A DNA stretch of 64,000 nucleotides, from the NCBI RefSeq assembly GCF_018417535.1, contig NZ_CP070977.1, forward strand, positions 1,674,001 through 1,738,000. Reading direction: 5' to 3'. Numbering within the stretch: position 1 is the stretch's first letter; each line of letters starts with the position of its first letter. Positions 24,411-32,795 of the stretch are shown here, piece after piece. This DNA is from Burkholderia pyrrocinia (GTDB lineage: Bacteria; Pseudomonadota; Gammaproteobacteria; Burkholderiales; Burkholderiaceae). The position numbers and the translations under genes are program-made. The notes below the pieces were generated by a model. That model ran no database searches. It had not been told where the DNA came from and saw only the letters and a list, made by a program, of their open reading frames with translations.

Positions 24411-24920
24411 TCAGAGGCCGCTGGCCTGCCGGTACAGCCGCCAGAACGACTGCGCGTAGGATTGTGCGAGCTCGGGCGCGCGCTGGAACACGTTCACCGT
24501 CTCCGCATGCGCGGCCGCACCGTCGGACAGCGTCGTCAGCGCGACGCTGTCGTCGACGATCACGAAGCGCGGCGCGGGATCGCCGTGCCGCGCATCGATC
24601 GCCACATCGATGCCCGCGGATTTCAGATAGCCAGCGCCGCTGGTCTTGCCCGCACGCGGCGAGCGCACGAGCACGACGCGTACCTCGATCCCGCGCGCAT
24701 GGGCCGCGCGCAGCGCGCTCGCGACCGCGGGCGGCACATGCGTATAGCCGGCCAGCAGCACGCGACGCTGCGCCTGTTCGATCAGGTCGACGGTCGCATC
24801 GGCCGCCGCGTTGTCATACGAAAAGTACGTGCCGACCGATGCGGCGTCGGACGGAATCTGGCTGGCGTGGGCGCTCGCCGCGCAGCAAAGCGCGGCGAGA
24901 AGGAAGGCGGCTGGTCTCAT
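24411..24920 (-). CDS. Secreted PLD-fold (Nuc-like) protein with degenerate HKD motif
   Basis: 169 residues from ATG 24920 (another ATG at 24932). A signal peptide (MRPAAFLLAALCCAASAHA) precedes a single phospholipase-D-like domain of the short bacterial endonuclease type: YFSYDNAAADATVDLIEQAQ, VLLAGYTHVPPAVASAL, then the catalytic region. The family HxKxxxxD motif reads here as A-P-R-F-V-I-V-D: the His is Ala and the Lys is Arg. Catalysis by the usual mechanism is therefore unlikely. No clear Shine-Dalgarno. It may be an inactive paralogue or a binding protein. Confidence 0.7.
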   Translation of the reverse strand: MRPAAFLLAALCCAASAHASQIPSDAASVGTYFSYDNAAADATVDLIEQAQRRVLLAGYTHVPPAVASALRAAHARGIEVRVVLVRSPRAGKTSGAGYLKSAGIDVAIDARHGDPAPRFVIVDDSVALTTLSDGAAAHAETVNVFQRAPELAQSYAQSFWRLYRQASGL

Positions 24921-25049
24921 GGCGGGCGCCATTGTAGCGACGCCAATTCGCGTGGCAAGCGCCGGCTGCGACGCTGCTGCGCCGGCGCAACACACAGTGC
25001 GCAGCCGCTGCCCGGCGGGTATGTTTCAGGCCGGTTTTCGGGCCGCCGG

Positions 25050-25982
25050 TCAGCCGGCCGCGACGCGCGCGAGCCAACTCGTCACGCCGTCGACGGAACG
25101 GAAATCCGCGAGGCTGCGCGCCGGCAGCGCGGGATACGCGCCGCCTGCCATCTCGGCCAGCGCGCGCCCGGGGCCGAGCTCGAGAAACGCGGTCGCGCCG
25201 GCCTCCACGCACGCGGCAAGACAGGCCGCCCACTCGACCGGCTCCGCGATCTGCCGCGCGAGCTCGTCGAGGCCCGCGCCGAGGTCGAGCACCGATGCGC
25301 CGTCGATGCCCGAAAACAGCCGCGTGCCGGGCAGCGGCCGGCGCACGCGCACCGCGGCAAGCGACGCGCGAAACGCCGGCACGGCCGCTGCGAGCCGGTG
25401 CGTGTGAGATGCGATCCGCACGCACACGGGCGCGACGCGCACCGCACCGGCGCGCGCGGCGGCGTCGGCCACCGCATCGACATCGGCCTGCCGCCCCGCG
25501 ACCACGAACGCGTCGCCGGGGTTCGCAATCGCGATCGCCGCGTCGCGGCCGTCGCACAACTGCGCAAGCTGTGCGCGCGTCAGGCCGCGCACGAACGCCA
25601 TCCTTTCGTCGCCGCCGCTCGCCGCATCCATCGCGCGCGCGCGTGCGTCGGCCAGGTCGAGCGCGTCGTGCGGATCGATCATCCCCGCGACGCTCCACGA
25701 CGCGACCTCGCCGACGCTGTAGCCCGCGACGCAACGCCGGAGCGGCCACACCGCGTCGAGCAGCGCGGCCGCCGCGAGCGCCTGGGCCGTGCAGAGGATC
25801 TGCGCGGCACGGTTCTCGCGCAGCGCGTCCGGTCCCGCCTGCCGGACCCATGCGCGCGGATCGTCGCCGAGGAGCCGACCTGCGTGCGCGAACAGCGCAT
25901 CGGCCTGCGGCGCCGCGCCCGTCAGGTCGAACATGTCGGCGCGCTGCGCGCCTTGTCCCGAACAGAGGATCGCCAGCGTCAT
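25050..25982 (-). CDS. mdcH: Malonate decarboxylase epsilon subunit (malonyl-CoA:ACP transacylase)
   Basis: Loads malonyl groups from malonyl-CoA onto the decarboxylase acyl-carrier protein, priming the enzyme. The 310 residues have the acyltransferase signatures GQGAQ (9-13), GYSVGEVASW with the nucleophilic Ser near residue 94, and SHTHRLAAA. The ATG overlaps the mdcB stop (ATGA). It is the last gene of the mdc operon. Confidence 0.93.
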   Translation of the reverse strand: MTLAILCSGQGAQRADMFDLTGAAPQADALFAHAGRLLGDDPRAWVRQAGPDALRENRAAQILCTAQALAAAALLDAVWPLRRCVAGYSVGEVASWSVAGMIDPHDALDLADARARAMDAASGGDERMAFVRGLTRAQLAQLCDGRDAAIAIANPGDAFVVAGRQADVDAVADAAARAGAVRVAPVCVRIASHTHRLAAAVPAFRASLAAVRVRRPLPGTRLFSGIDGASVLDLGAGLDELARQIAEPVEWAACLAACVEAGATAFLELGPGRALAEMAGGAYPALPARSLADFRSVDGVTSWLARVAAG

Positions 25983-26845
25983 CGCGCGTCCCCGTCGGCT
26001 TCGAGCGCATCGACGAATACGCTCATCGCGAGCAGGTCAGCCGCGCCGCCCGGGCTCAGCCGGCGCGCAACGAACGCACGATGCGCGGCCACCGCACGCG
26101 GCCGCCAGTCGCGCGCGCGCACGCCGCCGCGTGCGACGAACGCGCGTGCGGTCGCCCGCGCGAAATCGAGGCCGGCCTGCCCGCCCCGGTGCAGCAGGTT
26201 CGTATCGTCGAGCGCGGCAATCAGCGCGAAGCACGCAGCGACGCGCGCGGCTTCCGGGTCGTCGGGCAGATCGCGCTTCGCGCGGCGCAGCGCGGGTAGC
26301 CCGATCGCGTACACGGTCGTGAAACCGTCGGCCGCCTCGCGACGCGCGCCGCCGACACCGTAGCGGCGGCTCGCGCGCTCGCCGTGGCTGTCCGGCAAGC
26401 GCGGGCCGCCGAGGATATCGGCGCCCCAGCGGCGGGAGACGAACGCGCCGAGCGTCATCCCGCCCGCCGCTCCATCGGGCATCGCGCGCCGGCCGGCGGC
26501 CGCGCACAGCAGCCCGAGCCCGAAGATCGCGCCGCGATGCGTATTGACGCCGCCGGTCGCGGCGAGCATCGCGTGCTCGGCACGCAGGCCGATCTTGCGC
26601 AGCACGGCCATGTCCGCGTCGCGCGCGCCCGCATCGGCGAGTTCGGCGAAGTACGGCCGCAACACGGCGGCGCTGCGCGCGAACGTCGCGGCATCCATGT
26701 CCGCATGACTGCCGGTGTCCACGTGGCTGACAAGCCCCGGCTTCGGATAGGTGTCGATCTCGAGCACGAGGCTGCGCTCGGCCAGCTCGGCGATACGCTC
26801 GGCAGCGGACGGCGCCGGTACGCGGCAGGCAGCCCATGCGCTCAT
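25979..26845 (-). CDS. mdcB: Triphosphoribosyl-dephospho-CoA synthase
   Basis: Makes 2'-(5''-triphosphoribosyl)-3'-dephospho-CoA, the precursor of the carrier protein's prosthetic group, from dephospho-CoA and ATP. At 288 residues it shows the CitG/MdcB pattern: LVLEIDTYPKPGLVSHVDTG, GVNTHRGAIFGLGLL and LDDTNLLHRGG. It overlaps mdcG and mdcH by 4 bp at each end, indicating tight translational coupling. Confidence 0.93.
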   Translation of the reverse strand: MSAWAACRVPAPSAAERIAELAERSLVLEIDTYPKPGLVSHVDTGSHADMDAATFARSAAVLRPYFAELADAGARDADMAVLRKIGLRAEHAMLAATGGVNTHRGAIFGLGLLCAAAGRRAMPDGAAGGMTLGAFVSRRWGADILGGPRLPDSHGERASRRYGVGGARREAADGFTTVYAIGLPALRRAKRDLPDDPEAARVAACFALIAALDDTNLLHRGGQAGLDFARATARAFVARGGVRARDWRPRAVAAHRAFVARRLSPGGAADLLAMSVFVDALEADGDAR

Positions 26846-27510
26846 CGCGCGTCTCCGGTGAATGCGCTGGCAGGCATCAGTTCGACGGCGATCGCGGTCT
26901 TGACCGCGACTTCGGGCAGCCGCGCCTGCAGTTCGCGCCAGTTGACGCCCGCGCCGTCGTCGCGCAGCAGTTCGCCGTCGATGCGCATCGGCGCGCGCGC
27001 GTCGATCGCCGCGAGGCCGTCGAGCAGCGATGCGAGCGACGCGGCGTCCGGCAGCGGAAACACGATGTCGAGATCGGACGACGGACCCAGGTATCGCTCG
27101 CCCGTCAGCGCCTGCCACGCGAGGCTGCCGAACACGCGGCCCTGCACACCGCAGCGCGCGCCGAGCGCATCGAGCTCGCGCAACGGCGCGTGCCATGCGT
27201 CGGGCGCGGCGGCGAGCACGTCGGCCAGCGCGGGCAGCGGGCCGACCGTCGCGAGCGCGTCGGCGGCAACGTTCAGCGCGATGCGCCGCTTGCCCGCGGC
27301 AGGCGGCAGCGGCAGGCCGAGCGGCACGCGGCCGGCAGCGGCCTCGTCGGGCGACGCGCGGCGCACGATCAGCGGCCAGCCGCGTTCGGCCCATGCGCGC
27401 ACGAGCGGATCGGCCGCGAGCGCGGGATCGCGCGCGAATGCCGCGCCCCACCCGGCCGTCGTCAGCGTGACGAGCGTGTGGCGGCGCAGCGGCAGCTCAG
27501 CGTGCGGCAC
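26842..27510 (-). CDS. mdcG: Malonate decarboxylase holo-ACP synthase (phosphoribosyl-dephospho-CoA transferase)
   Basis: Transfers the phosphoribosyl-dephospho-CoA group to the serine of MdcC. The 222-residue protein has the nucleotidyltransferase-like GSLAWQALTGERYLGPSSDLDIVF segment with paired Asp residues. The start is GTG at 27510, 14 bp inside the end of mdcE. Length and position in the operon agree with the MdcG family. Confidence 0.9.
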   Translation of the reverse strand: MPHAELPLRRHTLVTLTTAGWGAAFARDPALAADPLVRAWAERGWPLIVRRASPDEAAAGRVPLGLPLPPAAGKRRIALNVAADALATVGPLPALADVLAAAPDAWHAPLRELDALGARCGVQGRVFGSLAWQALTGERYLGPSSDLDIVFPLPDAASLASLLDGLAAIDARAPMRIDGELLRDDGAGVNWRELQARLPEVAVKTAIAVELMPASAFTGDAR

Positions 27511-28204
27511 GCGCGAGTGCCTCGACGCGGCGCGCGACGTCGGTCGCGACCGGCCGGCCGCGCGCCGCGCGCCGGTCGATGCGGTCGGCCGGCTTGCCGA
27601 GCCATTCGCCGACCTGCGCGTCGAGCGCGCGGGCCGGATCGAGCACGGCGTCGACGGCGCCCATCTTCACGAGATTGTCGAGCCCGGGCGCGAACACAGG
27701 CGTCGAGCGCGCCATCTCCTTCAGCACGTCAATCGGCAGCTTGGTCACGCGCGACATCGACGGCAGGTCCATCACCTCCGGCTCGGCGCCCGGCACCGCG
27801 AGCAGCGTGCGCGTCGCGAGCGCAGTCGCGATGAATGCGCCCGCGGCCGTGTGACCGTACAGCACGCCGATCGTCCGGTGCCCGGCAAGATCCGCGTGCA
27901 TCAGGCACTTCGCGAGATGCGACAGCCCTTCGTTCAGGCCGAGCAGTTCGTCGCGCTTGCTCATCCGCTGGCTGTCGCTGTCGACGAGCACGAGGATCGG
28001 CGTGTCGCCGCCGCGCGCGATCGTGTCGAGCACACGCGACGCGAGCGTCAGTGCCTCGTCGATGCCGAACGGCAAACGGTCGGCGACGCCGATCACGTCG
28101 ACGCGCGTGCCGGCCAGTTCCGCGTGGCCCGTCAACAGGCCGCCGGTGCGCGCGATCGAATGGCCTTTCGGAAACAGCGAGTTCAGGACTTCATCGAGCG
28201 TCAT
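27497..28204 (-). CDS. mdcE: Malonate decarboxylase gamma subunit
   Basis: With MdcD it forms the carboxyl-transferase-like decarboxylase that releases CO2 from malonyl-S-ACP. 235 residues, carboxyltransferase (crotonase-like) fold, with VLVDSDSQRMSKRDELLGL and IGVLYGHTAAGAFIATALAT forming the oxyanion region. GGGAGG precedes the ATG. It is separated from mdcD by an unusual 91-bp gap, whereas most genes of this operon overlap or nearly so. Confidence 0.92.
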   Translation of the reverse strand: MTLDEVLNSLFPKGHSIARTGGLLTGHAELAGTRVDVIGVADRLPFGIDEALTLASRVLDTIARGGDTPILVLVDSDSQRMSKRDELLGLNEGLSHLAKCLMHADLAGHRTIGVLYGHTAAGAFIATALATRTLLAVPGAEPEVMDLPSMSRVTKLPIDVLKEMARSTPVFAPGLDNLVKMGAVDAVLDPARALDAQVGEWLGKPADRIDRRAARGRPVATDVARRVEALARAAR

Positions 28205-28295
28205 GCTGCCTCCCGCCGGGCCGCCTCAAGGGCCGCCCCAAGGAAGGCAGCCGCCCCCTCGGCAGGCAGCGAACGAAGTGAGCGTGGGGTTCGTT
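28205..28295. repeat. GC-rich non-coding spacer inside the mdc operon, possible Burkholderia intergenic repeat
   Basis: A 91-bp spacer between mdcD and mdcE with segments such as GGGCCGCC repeated (near 28216 and 28229) and GAACGAAGTGAGCGTGGGG. The style resembles intergenic repeats that recur in Burkholderiales operons, recalled rather than searched. It may be an mRNA processing or stabilising element. Confidence 0.35.
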
Positions 28296-29219
28296 TCATT
28301 TCGGCTCCTGTAACTGGTCGGCGAGCTTGGAGAACGCATCGTCGGGCATCCCGGGAATCGCTTCCGGCGTGCTCGCACCGAGCGTTCGCCACACGTCGAG
28401 CGCATCCTTGCATGCGCCGAACCGCTCGACACGCGCCTCGAGGCGCGCCTGTTCGGCACGCAGCATCGCCTCATCAAACTTCGGCGCGCAGCCGATCAAG
28501 TCGAGCGCCGCCGCGCGGAACGCGTCCGGCGTATCGGCAACATAGCGGTCCGCGCCGCCGATCAGCCGCCGATGCTTGCCGCCCATCGTGCGCCAGATCA
28601 GCGCGCGGTCCTTCGCGTCGAATTCCTCGACGCCGCGATTGGTCTCGATCACTTCGGGGCCCGACACGCTGATGCGCCCCTGCTCCGACACCGCGAGCGC
28701 CGAACAGCACGCGGCGAGCAACCCGCCGCCGCCGTAGCAGCCCGCGCGCCCGCCGATCAGCCCGATCACCGGCACGCCGGCCGCGCGCGCGTCGACGAGC
28801 GCGCGCATGATCTCGGCGATCGCCAGCTCGCCCGCGTTCGCTTCCTGCAGCCGCACGCCGCCCGTATCGAACAGGATCAGCACCGGCTTGCCCACTTCGC
28901 GCGCGGCGCGCAGCAACCCGGTGAGCTTCGCGCCGTGCACTTCGCCGAACGCGCCGCCCATGAAGCGGCCTTCCTGCGCGGCGACGAACACCGGCCGGCC
29001 ATCGAGCCGGCCGTGGCCGACCACCATCCCGTCGTCGAACTGCTGCGGCAGGTCGAACAGCGGCAGGTGCGGGCTCGTCACGCGTTCGGCCGGCCCGAGG
29101 AATTCGCCGAAACTGCCCGCGTCGAGCAGCCCGTCGATGCGCTGCCGCGCCGACGCTTCGTACCAGCTCGCGCCGTTCGCGACGAACGCGGGCGCGTCGT
29201 GGATCACGTCGGTCATCAT
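28296..29219 (-). CDS. mdcD: Malonate decarboxylase beta subunit
   Basis: Acyl-carrier-protein-linked malonyl decarboxylase subunit, 307 residues with the carboxyltransferase fold. Visible: GRLDGRPVFVAAQEGRFMGGAFGEVHG, PVLILFDTGGVRLQEANAGE and GCYGGGGLLAACCSALAVSE. The start is in an ATGATG doublet; the first ATG (29219) overlaps the mdcC stop. Operon order mdcA-C-D-E is the standard one. Confidence 0.93.
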   Translation of the reverse strand: MMTDVIHDAPAFVANGASWYEASARQRIDGLLDAGSFGEFLGPAERVTSPHLPLFDLPQQFDDGMVVGHGRLDGRPVFVAAQEGRFMGGAFGEVHGAKLTGLLRAAREVGKPVLILFDTGGVRLQEANAGELAIAEIMRALVDARAAGVPVIGLIGGRAGCYGGGGLLAACCSALAVSEQGRISVSGPEVIETNRGVEEFDAKDRALIWRTMGGKHRRLIGGADRYVADTPDAFRAAALDLIGCAPKFDEAMLRAEQARLEARVERFGACKDALDVWRTLGASTPEAIPGMPDDAFSKLADQLQEPK

Positions 29220-29530
29220 GCGTCTCCCTCGATCGCGCGCACGGCCTGCGCGAGCCGCAGCGACACCATGTCGGGCCGCGCACCGCCGTCGTTGATCGAC
29301 AGTTTCAGGCCGCCCGGCGTGCGCCGCTCGACGAAATCCGAGACGACGGCCTGCCACACCGCGCCGAAACCGACCGCCGCGGTGCGGATGTCGATTTCGC
29401 ATTCATTGCCCGGCAACACGCGCTCGACGAGCACTTCGAGATTGCCCGACGCGACCACGCCGACGAGCGCCGCGGCCAGCTCGCCCTTCGCGCGCTCGCG
29501 CGCGGTGAAGCGATAGTTCAACTGTTCCAT
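29216..29530 (-). CDS. mdcC: Malonate decarboxylase acyl-carrier protein (delta subunit)
   Basis: A 104-residue carrier protein that holds the acetyl/malonyl group on a phosphoribosyl-dephospho-CoA arm. The attachment Ser is probably Ser28 in VVASGNLEVLVE. The ATG at 29530 (MEQLNYRF) is chosen over upstream codons because it matches the family N-terminus and lies 10 bp after the mdcA stop. The stop overlaps the mdcD start. Confidence 0.92.
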   Translation of the reverse strand: MEQLNYRFTARERAKGELAAALVGVVASGNLEVLVERVLPGNECEIDIRTAAVGFGAVWQAVVSDFVERRTPGGLKLSINDGGARPDMVSLRLAQAVRAIEGDA

Positions 29531-29540
29531 GCCCTCATCC

Positions 29541-31187
29541 TCACCAGTTGCGGAACCGGGCCGGCGGCGCATAGAGCCCGCCCGACCAGTGCACGAGATC
29601 CTTGATCGAGCGTGCGGCGAGCCAGCGGCGGTCGGCGTCGAGCGGATCGATGCCGAGATCCTCCGGGCGGCGGATCACGCCGCGCGCGCGCAGCCGCTCG
29701 ACCATCTTCCGGTCGCGGCCGCGGCCGACGTCCGTATAGCCGGCGACACCGCGGATCGCGTGCTCGCGCTCGTCCTTGTCGCGGCACATCAGCAGGTTCG
29801 CGATCCCTTCCTCGGTGACGATGTGCGTGACGTCGTCGCCGTAGACCATGATCGGCGCAAGGTCGAGCTGCAGCTTGTCGGCGAGCTTCAGCGCATCGAG
29901 CTTCTCGACGAACATCGGCGCGTTCTTGTCGCCGAACGTCTCGCCGATCTGCACGACCAGCTTGCGGCCGCGCCGCAGTGCCGCCGGCGTGTCGGGGTCG
30001 GCTTGCGCGCCGGCCTTCAGCCACGGCTCGCTCGGATGGCGCCGCCCGCGTGCATCGCTGCCCATGTTCGGCGCGCCGCCGAAGCCGGCGATCCGCTCGG
30101 CCGTGACCGTCGACGAATGGCCGGACAAATCGATCTGCAGTGTCGAACCGATGAACATGTCGCACGCATAGAGGCCGGCCGTCTGGCAGAACGCGCGGTT
30201 CGAGCGCAGCGACCCGTCGGGGCCCGTGAACCACACGTCGGAACGCGCGCGGATGTAGTCGTCCATCCCGACCTCGGAGCCGAAGCAATGGATCTGCTCG
30301 ACCCAGCCCGACTCGATCGCCGGAATCAGCGTGGGGTGCGGATTGAGCGCCCAGTGCGTGCAGACCTTGCCCTTCAGCCCGAGCTTCTCGCCGTAGGTCG
30401 GCAGCAGCAGCTCGATCGCGGCCGTGTTGAAGCCGATCCCGTGGTTCAGGCGCTTGATGCCGTACGGTTCGTAGATGCCCTTGAGCGCGAGCATCGCGGT
30501 AAGGATCTGCGTTTCGGTGATCGCGGCCGGATCGCGCGTGAACAGCGGCTCGACGTAGAACGGCCGGCCGGCCTCGACGACGAAATGCACGCGGTCGCCG
30601 GGGATGTCGACCCGCGGCACCTTGTCGACGATGCGGTCGACCTGCGCGATCACGATGCCGTCCTTGAACGCGGTGGCCTCGACGACGGTCGGCGTGTCCT
30701 CGGTGTTCGGGCCCGTGTACAGGTTGCCGTCGCGGTCGGCACTGACCGCCGCGATCAGCGCGACGTGCGGCGTGAGGTCGATGAAGTAGCGCGCGAACAG
30801 TTCGAGATAGGTGTGCACCGCGCCGAGCGCGATCTTGCCGCCGAACAGCAGCTTCGCGATCCGCTGCGACTGAGGGCCCGAATACGCGAAGTCGAGACGC
30901 TTCGCGATGCCGCGCTCGAACACGTCCAGATGCTCGGGCAGCACGACGCCCGACTGCACCATGTGCAGGTCGTGCACCTTCGCGCTGTCGACGTCGGCGA
31001 GCGCCGTCGCGAGCAGGTCGGCCTGCTTCTGGTTGTCGCCTTCCAGGCAGACGCGGTCGCCGGGCCGCAGCACCGCTTCGAGCAACGCGACGGTATCGCG
31101 CGCGTCGACCCGCTTGCCCTGCGCGTAAGCCGCGCCGGCCGCGAGGCGTGCATCGCGCGCCTGCCGCGCGTGATTCCATCCCGTCAT
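29541..31187 (-). CDS. mdcA: Malonate decarboxylase alpha subunit (acetyl-S-ACP:malonate ACP transferase)
   Basis: Swaps the acetyl group on the carrier protein for free malonate, making malonyl-S-ACP and acetate. 548 residues, the family length, with GDRVCLEGDNQKQADLLA near residue 45, a CoA-transferase-like fold and a C-terminal RRWLAARSIKDLVHWSGGLY. GGGAGAAC precedes the ATG. First of the decarboxylase subunit genes; 107 bp after madM. Confidence 0.95.
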   Translation of the reverse strand: MTGWNHARQARDARLAAGAAYAQGKRVDARDTVALLEAVLRPGDRVCLEGDNQKQADLLATALADVDSAKVHDLHMVQSGVVLPEHLDVFERGIAKRLDFAYSGPQSQRIAKLLFGGKIALGAVHTYLELFARYFIDLTPHVALIAAVSADRDGNLYTGPNTEDTPTVVEATAFKDGIVIAQVDRIVDKVPRVDIPGDRVHFVVEAGRPFYVEPLFTRDPAAITETQILTAMLALKGIYEPYGIKRLNHGIGFNTAAIELLLPTYGEKLGLKGKVCTHWALNPHPTLIPAIESGWVEQIHCFGSEVGMDDYIRARSDVWFTGPDGSLRSNRAFCQTAGLYACDMFIGSTLQIDLSGHSSTVTAERIAGFGGAPNMGSDARGRRHPSEPWLKAGAQADPDTPAALRRGRKLVVQIGETFGDKNAPMFVEKLDALKLADKLQLDLAPIMVYGDDVTHIVTEEGIANLLMCRDKDEREHAIRGVAGYTDVGRGRDRKMVERLRARGVIRRPEDLGIDPLDADRRWLAARSIKDLVHWSGGLYAPPARFRNW

Positions 31188-31294
31188 GAACAGTTCTCCC
31201 GCTTCGATGATTCAGCGGCATTCTAAGCCTGGCGCCGCCGCCGATTGATGATGTTGACGAATGCGACTCAGAGGACGCCGCGATGGATGCGACC

Positions 31295-32062
31295 CTAGCC
31301 GCCGACCAGCGCGCGCGTCGTGAAGAACAGCACCGACGGGCCCAGCAGGCAGCCGACGCCCGTATGAAACGTCGCGACCAGCGCACCGTACGGGACGAGC
31401 CGGCGGTCGGTCGCGGCAAGCCCCGCGCTCACGCCGCTGACGGTGCCCGCGAGGCCGCCGAAGATCATCGCGGAACGCGGCGTCTTCAGGCCCATGAAGT
31501 TGGCCGCGACCGGCGTGCCGACCATCACGATGATCGCCTTCACGAGCCCCGTCGCGATGCTGAGCGCGATCACGTCGGAGCTCGCGCCGATCGCCGCGCC
31601 CGTGACGGGCCCGACGATGTAGGTGACGGCGCCCGCGCCGATCGTCGTCATGCTGACCGCGTCGGTGTAGCCGAACGCGCGCGCGATGCACGCGCCGACG
31701 ATGAACGGCAGCACGGTGCCGAGCAGCAGCGACACGACGCCGACGAGCCCGGCCTTGCGCGCCTCGGTCGGCTGCACTTCGAACGCGGTCGCGACGATCG
31801 CGAAATCGCGCAGCATCGCGCCGCCCATCAGGCCGACGCCCGCGAACAGCGGCACGTCGGCGATCCCCTTCTCGCCGCCGGTGAACGCACCGCCGACATA
31901 CGCGAGCGCGAGACCGATCACGATCGCGATCGCGGAGCCGTGCACGCGGCCGAACGTGAGCTTGCGCGACGCGATCGACGACAGCCACATGATCAGGCCG
32001 ACCAGCGCGAACGACGCGACGAGCCCGTTGTGGGCGACGACTTTTTCGAGCATCTGCAGCAT
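31295..32062 (-). CDS. madM: Malonate transporter subunit MadM
   Basis: The larger of the two membrane components of the MadLM malonate:cation symporter. 255 residues with about seven to nine hydrophobic segments, including AIAIVIGLALAYVGGAFTGGEKG and VTYIVGPVTGAAIGASSDVIAL. The ATG follows GGAGG. It begins 11 bp after the madL stop, so the two are coupled. In this operon the transporter genes come first. Confidence 0.92.
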   Translation of the reverse strand: MLQMLEKVVAHNGLVASFALVGLIMWLSSIASRKLTFGRVHGSAIAIVIGLALAYVGGAFTGGEKGIADVPLFAGVGLMGGAMLRDFAIVATAFEVQPTEARKAGLVGVVSLLLGTVLPFIVGACIARAFGYTDAVSMTTIGAGAVTYIVGPVTGAAIGASSDVIALSIATGLVKAIIVMVGTPVAANFMGLKTPRSAMIFGGLAGTVSGVSAGLAATDRRLVPYGALVATFHTGVGCLLGPSVLFFTTRALVGG

Positions 32063-32073
32063 GGCGGCCTCCT

Positions 32074-32469
32074 TCACTGTTCTTCGAATTGCGGCACGCC
32101 CGCGAAGGCCGTGTCGTCGCGCCCCATGCGCACGAGTACCGCGATGCAGCATGCGCAGATCGCGACCGCGCCGACGGCGGCCAGCAGCGCGACCGGGCCG
32201 CCCTTCAGCGCGGCGACGACGTTCTGGTTCGCGGCCATCGCGACGACGACCGGGATGTACATCGCGCCCCAGAAACCGACGCCGGCCTCGGTCTCCTTCG
32301 GCAACCAGCCGCGCCGGTGCAGCCACAGGCGCAGGCAGATCAGCAGCAGCATCGCGATGCCGACGCCGCCGACGTTGGTCTTCACGCCGATTGCCGTGCC
32401 CAGCAGGTCGCCGAGGAACAGTCCGGCCAGGTGGCAGAACGCCAGCAGCGCGGTTCCGTAGATGATCAT
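32074..32469 (-). CDS. madL: Malonate transporter subunit MadL
   Basis: The smaller component of the malonate symporter: 131 residues, four hydrophobic segments (MIIYGTALLAFCHLAGLFLG, then GGVGIAMLLLICLRLWL and two more). The ATG at 32469 follows GGAG and matches the family; the frame is open further upstream in control DNA. First gene of the malonate operon, divergent from the LysR regulator. Confidence 0.92.
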   Translation of the reverse strand: MIIYGTALLAFCHLAGLFLGDLLGTAIGVKTNVGGVGIAMLLLICLRLWLHRRGWLPKETEAGVGFWGAMYIPVVVAMAANQNVVAALKGGPVALLAAVGAVAICACCIAVLVRMGRDDTAFAGVPQFEEQ

Positions 32470-32795
32470 GAGTCGTCTCCAGTCTCTTCGTGACGGGCGC
32501 CGGACGCATGCAGGAGCCGGGCCGGCACGCCGATCCCGTGCGCGGACTGTCTCCTGCGGCGGTGCGCCGCGGCCCGGCGGCCCGTCGTGCGGGCGCGTTC
32601 TCGGGCGGTCGATGGGATGATGCGGTTTCGGGCCGGACGCCGGATGCCGTAGACTGACCGATGCAGCCGCCGGCGCGACGCGGGCTACGCGTCCGGTGCG
32701 CCCCGTTGCGGGCCGCACCGGGGCGTGATCCGATACTAGCGCCGCAATATCCGGCCATTTATGAAGTTGTCGAAACCGATTCAGTGGATTTAGCA
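32470..32795. promoter_or_regulatory. Divergent control region of madL and the LysR gene
   Basis: 326 bp, expected to hold the malonate operon promoter and the LysR operator. A nearly perfect inverted repeat lies at 32693-32721 (CCGGTGCG...CGCACCGG, with an inner CCCG/CGGG and a single mismatch). The AT-rich DNA close to the regulator start (32750-32790) is the likely promoter/operator patch. No exact -35/-10 pair could be fixed. Confidence 0.5.
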
